Numbered from the stretch's first letter, positions 1-6,516 are shown. The stretch is DNA of 19,694 nt from an uncultured Lachnospiraceae bacterium (GCA_934320845.1 CAKRFU010000036.1:1-19694), one strand, 5' to 3'. The notes: generated by a model from the sequence alone, not told the origin. Translations and numbers: made by a program.

Positions 1-19
1 GAAAGAGAAAGTCTATCCA

Positions 20-42
20 AAATTAGCATAAAATGCTAATTT
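20..42. repeat. 10-bp perfect inverted repeat (hairpin)
   Basis: AAATTAGCAT (20-29) and ATGCTAATTT (33-42) are exact reverse complements around a 3-nt AAA loop. No T-tract follows, so it is a poor intrinsic terminator. It lies just before the truncated LRR gene and may mark the point where that gene lost its 5' part, but its role is unknown. Confidence 0.5.
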
Positions 43-62
43 GAAACAGTCTTCTAATTTGC

Positions 63-842
63 GTGGATTATACTAGAGTGGGAGCCTGTGAAAACTATGA
101 GATTTCACAGAAGGATTCCAGATTCAAGAGTATTGACGGAATGATTTATACAAAAGATGGAAAAACACTTGTGAGAATACCGCTCGGAAGAAAAAAAGCT
201 GTTATATCTGACAAATGCACAACTGTTTCTATGGGAAGTTACAGTCATGAGCTTATTGATTTTTCGCACAAATTTTTAAGTGAAATTGTATTTCCAAAGT
301 CGGTTTCAAGTGTAATAGAAGACCCATATGACAAAAAGTTTGATTATAATGATGAAAGACGTGAAGACTATTATGAATGTAAAGATATAAAAGTGACATT
401 GAATGCTGATTATCTTGACAATGAGTCAATACAGAGATTGTGGATATCAAATGAATATTGGAAAAATTCATTGAAAGACGAATTGTTCAGAAGAGGATTT
501 GCAAAATTAAATGAAAAAGATGAACATATGATGATGCTTGATGACGGCTATCTTTGTACTTATATTTTGAATGATGCACCCGAGGGAACAAGCACAGTGC
601 TTCAAAATCTGCTCATACCGGATAATGTAAAAACAATTGGAATGCAGGCATTTAAAGATTATTATACGAGGTCGGTAATACTTAGCAGCAGTGTACAAAA
701 GATAGAAGATAACGCTTTTAACGCAGATTATTCGCCGGATAGTAAAGTTTCAAATACAAAAGTGTATGTGAAAGGAAATAATATTTTGATGGCAGAAAAG
801 GTGTTTGGTACATATCAGAATTATGAAATAATTATGTATTAA
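63..842 (+). pseudogene. BspA-like leucine-rich-repeat surface protein, C-terminal remnant
   Basis: The 259 codons align from end to end with the C-terminal half of the LRR protein encoded at 934-2268. Shared blocks include KSIDG-IYTKDGKTL, the IPDNVK LRR strand and the closing NYEI. The N-terminal half of the relative, with its signal peptide and first LRR_5 repeats, is absent. The only start at the left edge is a GTG at 63 with no ribosome binding site, and all three forward frames meet a stop within bases 1-44, so no upstream part can join in frame within this window. I read it as the decayed 5'-truncated member of a tandem paralog pair. A short translated intracellular product is possible but would not be secreted. 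BspA-type proteins are surface or secreted adhesion-type proteins; the function of this one is unknown. Confidence 0.6.
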
Positions 843-870
843 AAAAGATTATATGACTGATGGTTAATTT

Positions 871-900
871 TTGGTTTTTATGTATACAGACGCATATAAA
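871..900 (+). promoter_or_regulatory. Putative sigma-A promoter of the LRR gene
   Basis: TTGGTT (871-876), an 18-nt spacer and TATAAA (895-900) form a reasonable vegetative promoter. The predicted start site near 907 lies downstream of the potential TTG start at 871, which argues for translation starting at the ATG at 934. Confidence 0.4.
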
Positions 901-933
901 ATAATGGTTATGTGTGCGGAAATGGAGGCTGTT

Positions 934-2268
934 ATGAGTATAAAAAAATATAACAAAAAAAGTGTAAAAATAAGAAATATAATTATAATGTTTGGAATAT
1001 TGACGGGGTTGTTTTTTGGCTTAAATTTTTTGATGCCTAAGACAGCATCGGCAAAGCAAATAAGTTCAAAATTAAAAAACGGAGTATTCACGGTTTCGGG
1101 GGATGGAGACATGTTATCATATGCCGCACCAAAAGCGGCACAGAAAAAGAAAATTAAAAAAATAGTTGTAAAAAAAGGTGTCACAAGCATACCGGAAGAT
1201 GCTTTTAAAGATTGCAGTAAGGCATCGAATATAACAATAGCTTCTACCGTAAGAGTTATTGGAGCGAGGGCATTCTTTAACACCGGAGTAAAAAAGATAA
1301 CAATACCTAAAACAACTGAGTCTATAGGACAAGCGGTACTTCAGAATTGTAAGAAGTTACAGGAAGTTACAATTCCGGGTCACTTTAACTCAATAGGTGT
1401 CAAAAAAAATAAAGAAAATCTTGTTTGTACGTTGTTGTTGGGAGAAGGCAACTCAAATATTGTAAATAAAGTTAAGTTTTCAACTGATTTTAATGCTGAT
1501 GGATTGACAGATATAGGAGACTGCAAAAATTTTGAAGTTTTATCAACAGATTCAAAGTATAAAAGCATAGACGGATGTATATATACAAAAGATGGAAAGA
1601 CACTCGTAGCAATACCTTACGGAAAAAGCGAGGTAAAAATTGCAGAGGGATGTGAGGAAGTAAAAGTAAGCAGTTACAGTTATGCTTCATACCGTTATGT
1701 AAATTCAAAGGCGGTGTATCGTGGCTATAACGGCTGCGGACAGTTGAGAAAAATAATATTCCCTTCAACATTTAAGAAACTCTCAACAGATGATAATATT
1801 TCTGTTTATGCAGGTAAAAGACTGCAAAAATATACGGATATTCAGATTGAGTTAAATACGAATTATATTGACGAGGACTGCGTGAAGTTATTTTGGAATT
1901 CAAACCAGCTCTGGAGAAAATCACTGGCGGCTGAATTGGAAAGAATAGGATGTGTTACGATAAAAGATAACATGGTGATTCTTGAAGATGGAGGATTGTG
2001 CGGTTATATAGGAGAGAGTGAAAACGTTGAAATAACAATTCCCGATAATGTAAAGTATATATGTGAGAACGCTTTTAACTCATTATCGGACGCAACAGTT
2101 CAAAACTTTTCAATAAAGTCCATAGTATTAAACGATAATATTAAAGAAATACCGGTGGGAGCATTTTGCGGAAATAAAAATATAAAAGTGTATGTGAAGA
2201 ACAATTTAAGAATATGGAATTATGCTTTTAAAAATTGCGGAAACTATGAAATCGTAAAACTTGGTTAA
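934..2268 (+). CDS. Secreted BspA-like leucine-rich-repeat (LRR_5) protein
   Basis: A 444-residue protein. The ATG at 934 is chosen because GGAGG (924-928) lies 5 nt upstream; an extension to TTG at 871 has no such site and would overlap the probable -35 box. The N terminus is a signal peptide: a KK-rich start, a hydrophobic core near residues 15-33 and a TASA-K cleavage-like site near residue 40. LRR_5-type repeats follow, visible as strings such as VTSIPEDAFKDC, VRVIGARAFF, ITIPDNVKYICENAF and IKEIPVGAFCG, in the pattern of Treponema/Bacteroides BspA proteins. No LPXTG motif or transmembrane tail is in this frame. Such proteins are usually exported and bind host or surface ligands; the ligand here cannot be read from sequence. 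It is the intact paralog of the truncated gene just upstream. Confidence 0.8.
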   Translation: MSIKKYNKKSVKIRNIIIMFGILTGLFFGLNFLMPKTASAKQISSKLKNGVFTVSGDGDMLSYAAPKAAQKKKIKKIVVKKGVTSIPEDAFKDCSKASNITIASTVRVIGARAFFNTGVKKITIPKTTESIGQAVLQNCKKLQEVTIPGHFNSIGVKKNKENLVCTLLLGEGNSNIVNKVKFSTDFNADGLTDIGDCKNFEVLSTDSKYKSIDGCIYTKDGKTLVAIPYGKSEVKIAEGCEEVKVSSYSYASYRYVNSKAVYRGYNGCGQLRKIIFPSTFKKLSTDDNISVYAGKRLQKYTDIQIELNTNYIDEDCVKLFWNSNQLWRKSLAAELERIGCVTIKDNMVILEDGGLCGYIGESENVEITIPDNVKYICENAFNSLSDATVQNFSIKSIVLNDNIKEIPVGAFCGNKNIKVYVKNNLRIWNYAFKNCGNYEIVKLG

Positions 2269-2282
2269 AAACTTCCCGTTTT

Positions 2283-2378
2283 TTGAGGTTTTATGCAGCA
2301 AAATATATTATATTTGCAACAGGCATAGCGATAATAGCGGCATTTGGTGTAATAGTGTACATCAAAAAAGTAAAATGA
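2283..2378 (+). other. Short ORF: single membrane segment with Lys-rich tail, possibly a decayed anchor
   Basis: In the frame -1 to the LRR gene, a TTG-started stretch of 31 codons encodes a hydrophobic run (FATGIAIIAAFGVIVYI) ending in KKVK and a stop. This is the layout of a C-terminal membrane anchor of Gram-positive surface proteins, though without LPXTG. It begins 14 nt after the LRR stop and has no good ribosome binding site. It may be a relic of a longer surface protein, a very small membrane peptide, or chance. Confidence 0.25.
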
Positions 2379-2552
2379 AAAATATTTGTGATTTATTGCA
2401 ATCATCAGTCTCACATGATAAACTTATTTATTGGAAAAATTGTTGCCAGCTGCACTATAGTGTGGACAGTGACGAAAAGAGTTCTTTATATTTAATATTT
2501 TGAATAAAATATGGGAACTGTTACTTAAAGAAAAAGGAAATGAGGATTAGCT
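2379..2552. other. Intergenic region between LRR gene and plsC
   Basis: No convincing gene is present. The region holds a 10-bp palindrome, CACTATAGTG, near 2452-2461. AT-rich sequence follows to the ribosome binding site GAGGA at 2542-2546. An ORF spanning 2261-2503 reads as Cys/His/Ser-rich out-of-frame translation and is not supported. No clear promoter could be chosen. Confidence 0.3.
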
Positions 2553-3272
2553 ATGAGACTTGTATTAGTTGCGTTTTTTTTGATATTGTATACGATATTC
2601 ACTATTCCGATGGCTCTTGTGTTGTGGATAATCGGAAAGTTTGATGAGAGAAAGAAAGAGGTTGTTGCACAGGTATGTGTAAAAGGCGGTTTTAAGGTAA
2701 TACTGTTCCTGTCGGGTGTCAGACTGACGGTTAAGGGAAAAGAAAATATTGTGAGAGACGGGGCGGCATTATATGCCTACAATCACAGAGGTTTTTTTGA
2801 CATCTTAGTTGGATATACAACAGCACCTATGCCGACAGCTTTTATCTCAAAAAAAGAGATTGAAAAAGTACCAATGATTTCGTGGTGGATGAAACAGATG
2901 AACTGCTTATTCCTCGACAGAGAAAATATAAAAGAGGGAATGAAGACCATTCTTCAGGGAATTGAACTTTTGAAAAATGGAACATCCATATATATCGCAC
3001 CGGAAGGAACAAGAAATAAGGGTGAGGAACTTCTTGAATTTCATGAAGCCAGCTTCAAACTTGCAGACAAAGCAAAATGCCCTATAATTCCGGTTGCCAT
3101 AAACAATACGGATGAAGTATTTGAAAAACATCTTCCTTGGATTCACAGCGCACATGTAACTATAGAGTATTGTGAGCCGATTTATATGGAGGATATGGAA
3201 AGAGCAGAGAAAAAACATGTTGGTGAAAAAGTGAGAGAAATAATCGGCGAAAAGGTGAAAGCCAACAGATAG
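2553..3272 (+). CDS. plsC: 1-acyl-sn-glycerol-3-phosphate acyltransferase (PlsC family)
   Basis: A 239-residue membrane-associated acyltransferase, a normal length for the family. It transfers an acyl group to the sn-2 position of lysophosphatidic acid to give phosphatidic acid, the precursor of membrane phospholipids. Residues 1-27 form a hydrophobic membrane segment. The family blocks are in order: NHRGFFD with the catalytic H78-x4-D83; the block II-like FLDRE near 120-124; EGTR at 151-154, which binds the glycerol phosphate; and IIPVAINNT near 178-186. The ATG follows GAGGA by 6 nt. The gene is not in an obvious lipid operon; its neighbours are a surface protein and an accessory-type region. 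PlsC-like paralogs with altered substrate range are common in Clostridia, so the exact substrate is inferred from the family. Confidence 0.9.
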   Translation: MRLVLVAFFLILYTIFTIPMALVLWIIGKFDERKKEVVAQVCVKGGFKVILFLSGVRLTVKGKENIVRDGAALYAYNHRGFFDILVGYTTAPMPTAFISKKEIEKVPMISWWMKQMNCLFLDRENIKEGMKTILQGIELLKNGTSIYIAPEGTRNKGEELLEFHEASFKLADKAKCPIIPVAINNTDEVFEKHLPWIHSAHVTIEYCEPIYMEDMERAEKKHVGEKVREIIGEKVKANR

Positions 3273-3285
3273 ATATTGTAATAAT

Positions 3286-3471
3286 GGGAGGAAAAATAAT
3301 AGCCACAGAATATCACCTGTTATAGACATAAGAAACATGTGGCAGGGAGATGAATCAAATCAGTTTAAAGAAACAAATATCGTTTACGATTACAATGGAA
3401 GAGTATAATATATAACAGATAGTGGAGATAATGACATTAAGTATAATTTTGAGAGAAAAGAATTAGATTGA
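3286..3471 (+). pseudogene. Decayed coding remnant, possibly transposase-derived
   Basis: Between plsC and the AlbA_2 gene, one frame reads SPVIDIRNMWQG, then TNIVYDYNGRV, a TAA at 3406-3408, and about 20 more codons. The pattern IDIRNMW...G...T...N-VYDY-G-V resembles, from memory, the segment just before the cysteine motif of clostridial DDE transposases of the IS1182-like group. No start codon, no flanking inverted repeats and no remaining catalytic parts are visible. The assignment is tentative; what is seen directly is a coding-like stretch broken by a stop. Confidence 0.35.
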
Positions 3472-3485
3472 AAGTTGGTGATTAA

Positions 3486-4925
3486 GTGGTTAGCAAAGAA
3501 TTTTTTGGAGAAACCAAGAATGTAGAATTCAAAAGAGAAATTCCAAACAAACATGAAAAGTTTTTGAAAGATATTATAGCATTTTCAAATAGTACAGGAG
3601 GTCAGGTTATTGTCGGGATTGAAGATGAAACCTGCATTGTGTATGGAATTGGTGAACAAAGTCCATTTAAGTTATCAGACTCAATATCTAATATGATTTC
3701 TGATGCGTGCACACCTCAGATAGAACCGGATATTTCGATACAGACAATCGAAGATAAAACAGTGCTTGTAATAGATGTTGCACCGGGCAAATTCAGACCA
3801 TATTATTTAGCAAATAAAGGTAAAGAAACTACTTCTTATATCAGAATAAATGGAACAAGCAGACCGGCAGATGCAAGAAAATTGCAAGAATTAGAGTTGG
3901 AAGGTCAGGGAATCTCTTATGATTCTTTGCAGGATATTGGTAGAGAATTTGAACAGAATAAATCAATGGATTTATGTGCTTATATGAAGCAGACGGCAAT
4001 GAATGAGTGTAAAACAGAGGAAGAAAAGACTTCTATAAAAGATATGACTCTTGAAAAATTAGAGGATTTCGGATTGCTATGTAAAGTCGGTAGAGATATA
4101 TATCCAACACACGCATTTGATTTATTGACTGATAATCATAATAAGGCAGCAAAAATTCAATGTGCGCTTTTTAAGGGGATTTCGAGAGATATATTTATAG
4201 ATCAAAAAGAATTTACTGGGCCAATACAAGAACAGGTTGAGGAGGCTTATCAATTTGTTTTGAGACATATAAATATGGGTGCAAATATCGAAGGCTTATT
4301 TAGAACAGATATCTATGAACTTCCAATTACAGCTATCAGAGAAATGATAGCTAATGCTGTTTTGCATAGAAGTTACTTGGACAGGTCATGTGTTCAAGTG
4401 TGCATCTTTGACGATAGAATTGAGGTACTTTCCCCGGGAATGTTGTATGGTGGACTTGATATTATAACGGCAAAACATGGAAAATCTACTTGTAGGAACG
4501 AAGCCATTGCAGAAGCTTTTCATTATATGAAGATTGTTGAAGCGTGGGGAACTGGAATTCCACGAATTATTAGTAGATGTAAAGAATATGGTTTGCAGGA
4601 GCCGATATTTGAAGAACTTGGTGATGGATTTTTGGTTACAATGTTCAGAAAGCCAACCAATCAAACCAACCAATCAAACCAAACCAACCAATTAGATGAA
4701 TCAAATCCAATCAATGTAGAACGAAGGCAAGATGCTAATGTTAGTGATTTAGAAAATAGGATCATTGAATTATTAAAGGTGTTGCCAGATGCTACTACAA
4801 AGGAAATTACAAAAAAACTGGAGATTACAGATAATCAGGTAAAGTATTATATAAAGAAATTAAAAGATAATGGCAAAATTGAGAGAGTTGGGACAAATAG
4901 AAAAGGAACATGGAAAGTTATGTGA
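3486..4925 (+). CDS. AlbA_2 (Schlafen-type) / HATPase_c_4 / winged-helix regulator-like protein
   Basis: A 479-residue protein of the family often misnamed RecG-like helicase or transcriptional regulator. Residues 9-125 fit the AlbA_2 domain, with VEFKRE (13-18), AFSNSTGG (32-39) and YIRINGTSRPA (118-128). Residues about 285-395 fit the GHKL-type HATPase_c_4 module, with IREMIANAVLHRSY, a SPG turn and EAWGTGIPRI. Residues 425-479 resemble a winged helix. A T/N/Q repeat linker joins the last two parts. It probably acts in the cytoplasm on nucleic acids, as a regulator or stress/defence factor; no specific target can be read. The start is the GTG at 3486, with only a weak GGTG-like site upstream. 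Decayed mobile-element fragments lie on both sides, which suggests an accessory gene rather than core genome. Confidence 0.75.
   Translation: MVSKEFFGETKNVEFKREIPNKHEKFLKDIIAFSNSTGGQVIVGIEDETCIVYGIGEQSPFKLSDSISNMISDACTPQIEPDISIQTIEDKTVLVIDVAPGKFRPYYLANKGKETTSYIRINGTSRPADARKLQELELEGQGISYDSLQDIGREFEQNKSMDLCAYMKQTAMNECKTEEEKTSIKDMTLEKLEDFGLLCKVGRDIYPTHAFDLLTDNHNKAAKIQCALFKGISRDIFIDQKEFTGPIQEQVEEAYQFVLRHINMGANIEGLFRTDIYELPITAIREMIANAVLHRSYLDRSCVQVCIFDDRIEVLSPGMLYGGLDIITAKHGKSTCRNEAIAEAFHYMKIVEAWGTGIPRIISRCKEYGLQEPIFEELGDGFLVTMFRKPTNQTNQSNQTNQLDESNPINVERRQDANVSDLENRIIELLKVLPDATTKEITKKLEITDNQVKYYIKKLKDNGKIERVGTNRKGTWKVM
4653..4690 (+). repeat. 13-bp tandem repeat inside the AlbA_2 gene
   Basis: CCAACCAATCAAA occurs twice without a gap (4653-4665, 4666-4678) and is followed by a degenerate third unit. 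It encodes the Thr-Asn-Gln linker between the ATPase-fold module and the winged helix. Because 13 is not a multiple of 3, gain or loss of one unit would shift the frame and remove the C-terminal domain. Confidence 0.75.
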
Positions 4926-4952
4926 TTTCTGAAACTCTAAATGTGGGAGACA

Positions 4953-4973
4953 TGTGGTATTAATAGTACCACA
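4953..4973 (+). terminator. Possible terminator hairpin after the AlbA_2 gene
   Basis: TGTGGTA (4953-4959) pairs perfectly with TACCACA (4967-4973) across a 7-nt loop, 27 nt after the stop codon. The nearest T-run (CTTTTT) starts several bases further on, so termination is plausible but weak. Confidence 0.4.
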
Positions 4974-5074
4974 AAACTTTTTGTTGCAGAGACATATTAG
5001 GAGATTATAATCCATCTTCTACGGCGGTATATATAAAAATAAAAAAGCTTATATCAATCTTTGCTTTAAAGTAG
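4967..5074 (+). pseudogene. Probable tyrosine-recombinase (integrase) C-terminal remnant
   Basis: A 35-codon fragment reads RDILGDYNPSSTAVYIKI, then KKLISIFALK and a stop. This matches the end of tyrosine site-specific recombinases: the helix R-D-x-L-G-H with D in place of H, the S/T-T-x-x-Y segment with the nucleophile Tyr, and a closing K-L...A-L-x-V helix. The frame is closed upstream by TAA/TAG at 4961-4966, so only the tail survives. Its last 25 bp overlap the left arm of a long inverted repeat. It suggests that an integrated element once ended here. The family call rests on a short motif and is an inference. Confidence 0.4.
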
Positions 5075-5087
5075 CCACAGCGAAAAT
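5044..5087 (+). repeat. Left arm of long imperfect inverted repeat
   Basis: TTATATCAATCTTTGC at 5049-5064 is the exact reverse complement of 6359-6374. The match continues inward as TTAAA, CCA, AGC and AAAATA blocks with a few substitutions and 1-nt gaps, and outward as AAAG, giving about 43 bp in all. The arms bound a segment of about 1.33 kb carrying two genes. No target-site duplication is visible next to the arms. Confidence 0.65.
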
Positions 5088-5107
5088 AATTCAAACGTAA
5101 ACTTTTT

Positions 5108-5136
5108 TTGCACAATACCTAAAAATATGTTATACT
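5108..5136 (+). promoter_or_regulatory. Sigma-A promoter for the membrane-anchored hypothetical
   Basis: TTGCAC (5108-5113), a 17-nt spacer and TATACT (5131-5136) match the vegetative consensus well. The ATG at 5190 lies about 47 nt downstream of the expected start site, after an AAAGAGG ribosome binding site. Confidence 0.65.
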
Positions 5137-5189
5137 CAAAAAGATAAAATTTTATTAAAAAGAATTTATGCAGAAAGAGGTTACATTTT

Positions 5190-5681
5190 ATGAACAATGA
5201 ATTTGTTTTGGTACCTGTACTTGGCGTAAAAGTGTGGGTCGTGGTTATGATTGTAATTATCGTTTTGCTGATAGCTGCACTTGTCGCTCTTAGTATATAT
5301 GGCAAAAAGCTGCAGACACGTCAGGAAAACACACAAAAAGAGATAGAGGCAGCGGCGCAGAGCGTATCGTTGTTAGTAGTTGATAAAAAGCGTATGAAAC
5401 TTAAAGAATCAGGTCTTCCGCAGCTTGTTATAGACCAGACACCTAAGTACCTCAGAGGTCAGAAAGTGCCGATTGTAAAAGCTAAGGTCGGACCAAAGAT
5501 TATGACACTTATCTGTGATGAAAAGATTTTTGAGCTTATACCTGTTAAAAAATCAGTCCGTGCGACAGTAAGCGGAATTTATATTACAAAAGTTCAGGGA
5601 CTTAGGACAAACCTTGAAGCAAAGCCAAGGAAAGTGAAATTTTCACAGAAGATTAAAAATAAGTTTTCAAAAGAAAAATAA
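5190..5681 (+). CDS. Membrane-anchored conserved hypothetical protein
   Basis: A 163-residue protein with one strong N-terminal membrane helix (residues about 15-36), a polar QTRQENTQKEIEAAAQ stretch that could be a short coiled coil, then a basic soluble domain of about 100 residues containing GLPQLVIDQTPKYLRG and KVGPKIMTLICDEK, and a Lys-rich tail. The charge pattern suggests an N-out single-pass protein with a cytoplasmic domain. I do not recognise a named family, although the style is that of small conserved Clostridia proteins. It has its own promoter and shares a bidirectional terminator with the converging DUF1934 gene. Both lie inside the inverted-repeat-bounded segment. No function is assigned. 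Confidence 0.75.
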   Translation: MNNEFVLVPVLGVKVWVVVMIVIIVLLIAALVALSIYGKKLQTRQENTQKEIEAAAQSVSLLVVDKKRMKLKESGLPQLVIDQTPKYLRGQKVPIVKAKVGPKIMTLICDEKIFELIPVKKSVRATVSGIYITKVQGLRTNLEAKPRKVKFSQKIKNKFSKEK

Positions 5682-5686
5682 GAGCA

Positions 5687-5700
5687 GAGTATATATACTC
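5687..5700. repeat. 14-bp perfect palindrome
   Basis: GAGTATATATACTC reads the same on both strands and lies 5 nt after the stop codon, just before the terminator. It may be part of the 3' end structure or a chance AT palindrome. Confidence 0.4.
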
Positions 5701-5709
5701 ATAAGATAT

Positions 5710-5747
5710 AAAAAGACAGAAGATTTGAATTTCTTCTGTCTTTTTTT
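5710..5747. terminator. Bidirectional intrinsic terminator
   Basis: AAAAAGACAGAAGA (5710-5723) and TCTTCTGTCTTTTT (5732-5745) form a 14-bp perfect stem with an 8-nt loop, followed by two more T. The A-run on the left makes a T-run on the other strand. The hairpin lies between two convergent genes and should end transcription from both sides. Confidence 0.9.
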
Positions 5748-5771
5748 GTTGTAGTTATGTATGAAAATCTT

Positions 5772-6206
5772 TTAATCTAGCGACTCAATAATCATATTTA
5801 TTGTGCAATCTGATACATGACTGTAATTCATATCAAGTCCATAATCAATAGAAATCTCTATTTTGTCGTTGTCCTCATTAATATCAACACGAGTGGTGTC
5901 AAGCCGCATTTGCATTGAGCCAAAAGGTGTCTCATAGAAAGCAGTATGTGTTTTGCCCTCTTTAAAAGTCATTTCTGTATTTGTAGCACCTCTTTTAGTG
6001 AGGGTTACGGTATCGTCTGAAATTTTAAGAAGATTTGATATAACAGCATCTTTTCCGGTATTTTCATCTTTAAAATATTCTTTATAAGAAATAATATGTT
6101 TTCCTGCAACAAGGCGGTAGTTGCCTGTCTGTTTTGTCTGTATGCCTTCCTTATCATCTATTTCATGTTGTAAACCATGTACGGTAACAAGTACATTATT
6201 ATTCAT
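5772..6206 (-). CDS. DUF1934 / YwiB-like calycin-fold protein
   Basis: A 144-residue cytoplasmic protein resembling the DUF1934 (YwiB) family of small beta-barrel proteins. Typical features are the opening VLVTVHGLQ, a central strand with YRLVAGKHIISYKEYF, a threonine-rich TVTLTKRG strand, the FYETPFGSMQM block, and the closing IDYGLDMNYSHVSDCTINM. The start is the ATG at 6206, because GGAGA lies 6 nt upstream. The reading frame stays open to 6314, but that extension runs through the promoter and leader hairpin and is not needed. The biochemical role of the family is not established; in other Firmicutes it often neighbours argS, which is not seen here. A broken second copy lies at 9774-9955. 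It converges with the gene at 5190-5681. Confidence 0.8.
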   Translation of the reverse strand: MNNNVLVTVHGLQHEIDDKEGIQTKQTGNYRLVAGKHIISYKEYFKDENTGKDAVISNLLKISDDTVTLTKRGATNTEMTFKEGKTHTAFYETPFGSMQMRLDTTRVDINEDNDKIEISIDYGLDMNYSHVSDCTINMIIESLD

Positions 6207-6239
6207 AAAAATCTCCGTTTCATTATAACTGTAATTGTA

Positions 6240-6277
6240 TGATGCAAGGGTCAAAATACCTTTTGACCCCAACATCA
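6240..6277. repeat. Palindromic element in the DUF1934 leader
   Basis: GGGTCAAAA (6248-6256) and TTTTGACCC (6261-6269) form a 9-bp stem with a 4-nt loop. After a 3x3 internal loop, outer arms TGATG (6240-6244) and CATCA (6273-6277) pair as well. It falls in the 5' untranslated leader, between the probable promoter and the ribosome binding site. The same core and outer arms recur at 9676-9720. Confidence 0.7.
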
Positions 6278-6286
6278 GTATATAAC

Positions 6287-6316
6287 AGTATAGCACATGG
6301 TAATAAAGAAACACAA
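6287..6316 (-). promoter_or_regulatory. Putative promoter of the DUF1934 gene
   Basis: On the minus strand TTGTGT (6316-6311), an 18-nt spacer and TATACT (6292-6287) form a plausible sigma-A promoter about 80 nt before the start codon, leaving a leader that contains the palindrome at 6240-6277. Confidence 0.4.
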
Positions 6317-6335
6317 TAGTTGTCGATTATCAAAC

Positions 6336-6378
6336 ATATTTTGCTATGGTTATTTAACGCAAAGATTGATATAAACTT
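6336..6378 (-). repeat. Right arm of long imperfect inverted repeat
   Basis: This is the reverse complement of the arm at 5044-5087, with a 16-bp perfect core at 6359-6374. The inner end (CATATTTTGCTA) is shared in direct orientation with 9944-9955 beside the broken DUF1934 copy. The arm overlaps the open start of an orphan coding fragment. Confidence 0.65.
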
Positions 6379-6516
6379 TCCGTCTCATGGACGATTGTGC
6401 CTCGGCAGATTGAGCAGGCATCCGAATTTAAAAAAAATAATCCGGTAGAAATTACGGATGCTCTGCTTTTGAAGATGTATGAAAAACTTGGTACAATAAT
6501 TAGCGAAAAAAAGTAA
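6370..6516 (+). pseudogene. Orphan C-terminal coding fragment
   Basis: A frame open from 6370 to the stop at 6514-6516 reads PRQIEQASEFKKNNPVEITD, then ALLLKMYEKLGTIISEKK. It has normal coding composition and a natural-looking helical C terminus. The frame is closed upstream by a TGA inside the inverted-repeat arm, and the only start is a GTG at 6397 without a ribosome binding site. It looks like the tail of a gene cut by the right end of the repeat-bounded segment. I do not recognise the family. Confidence 0.35.

Noticed and set aside
871..933. TTG start giving a 465-residue LRR protein
   Set aside because: No ribosome binding site, it overlaps a likely -35 box, and the signal peptide begins properly at the ATG at 934 behind GGAGG.
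864..1283. 139-codon minus-strand ORF under the LRR gene
   Set aside because: Antisense shadow of A-rich signal-peptide and LRR codons; hydrophobic by base composition only.
2260..2285. Programmed frameshift joining the LRR gene to the anchor-like helix
   Set aside because: No X-XXY-YYZ slippery run in the LRR frame before its stop, and the truncated paralog ends at the same motif without a helix.
2261..2503. 80-codon forward ORF after the LRR gene
   Set aside because: Composition is Cys/His/Ser-rich and lacks a start signal; another frame of the same bases gives a clear membrane helix, so this frame is unlikely to be coding.
4653..4690. CRISPR-like repeat
   Set aside because: Units are 13 bp without spacers and lie within a coding region.
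6207..6314. N-terminal extension of the DUF1934 protein
   Set aside because: It would translate the leader hairpin and promoter; the ATG at 6206 has a good ribosome binding site and starts the family domain.
5044..6378. Complete insertion sequence
   Set aside because: No transposase is inside and no target duplication is visible, so it is reported only as inverted repeats.
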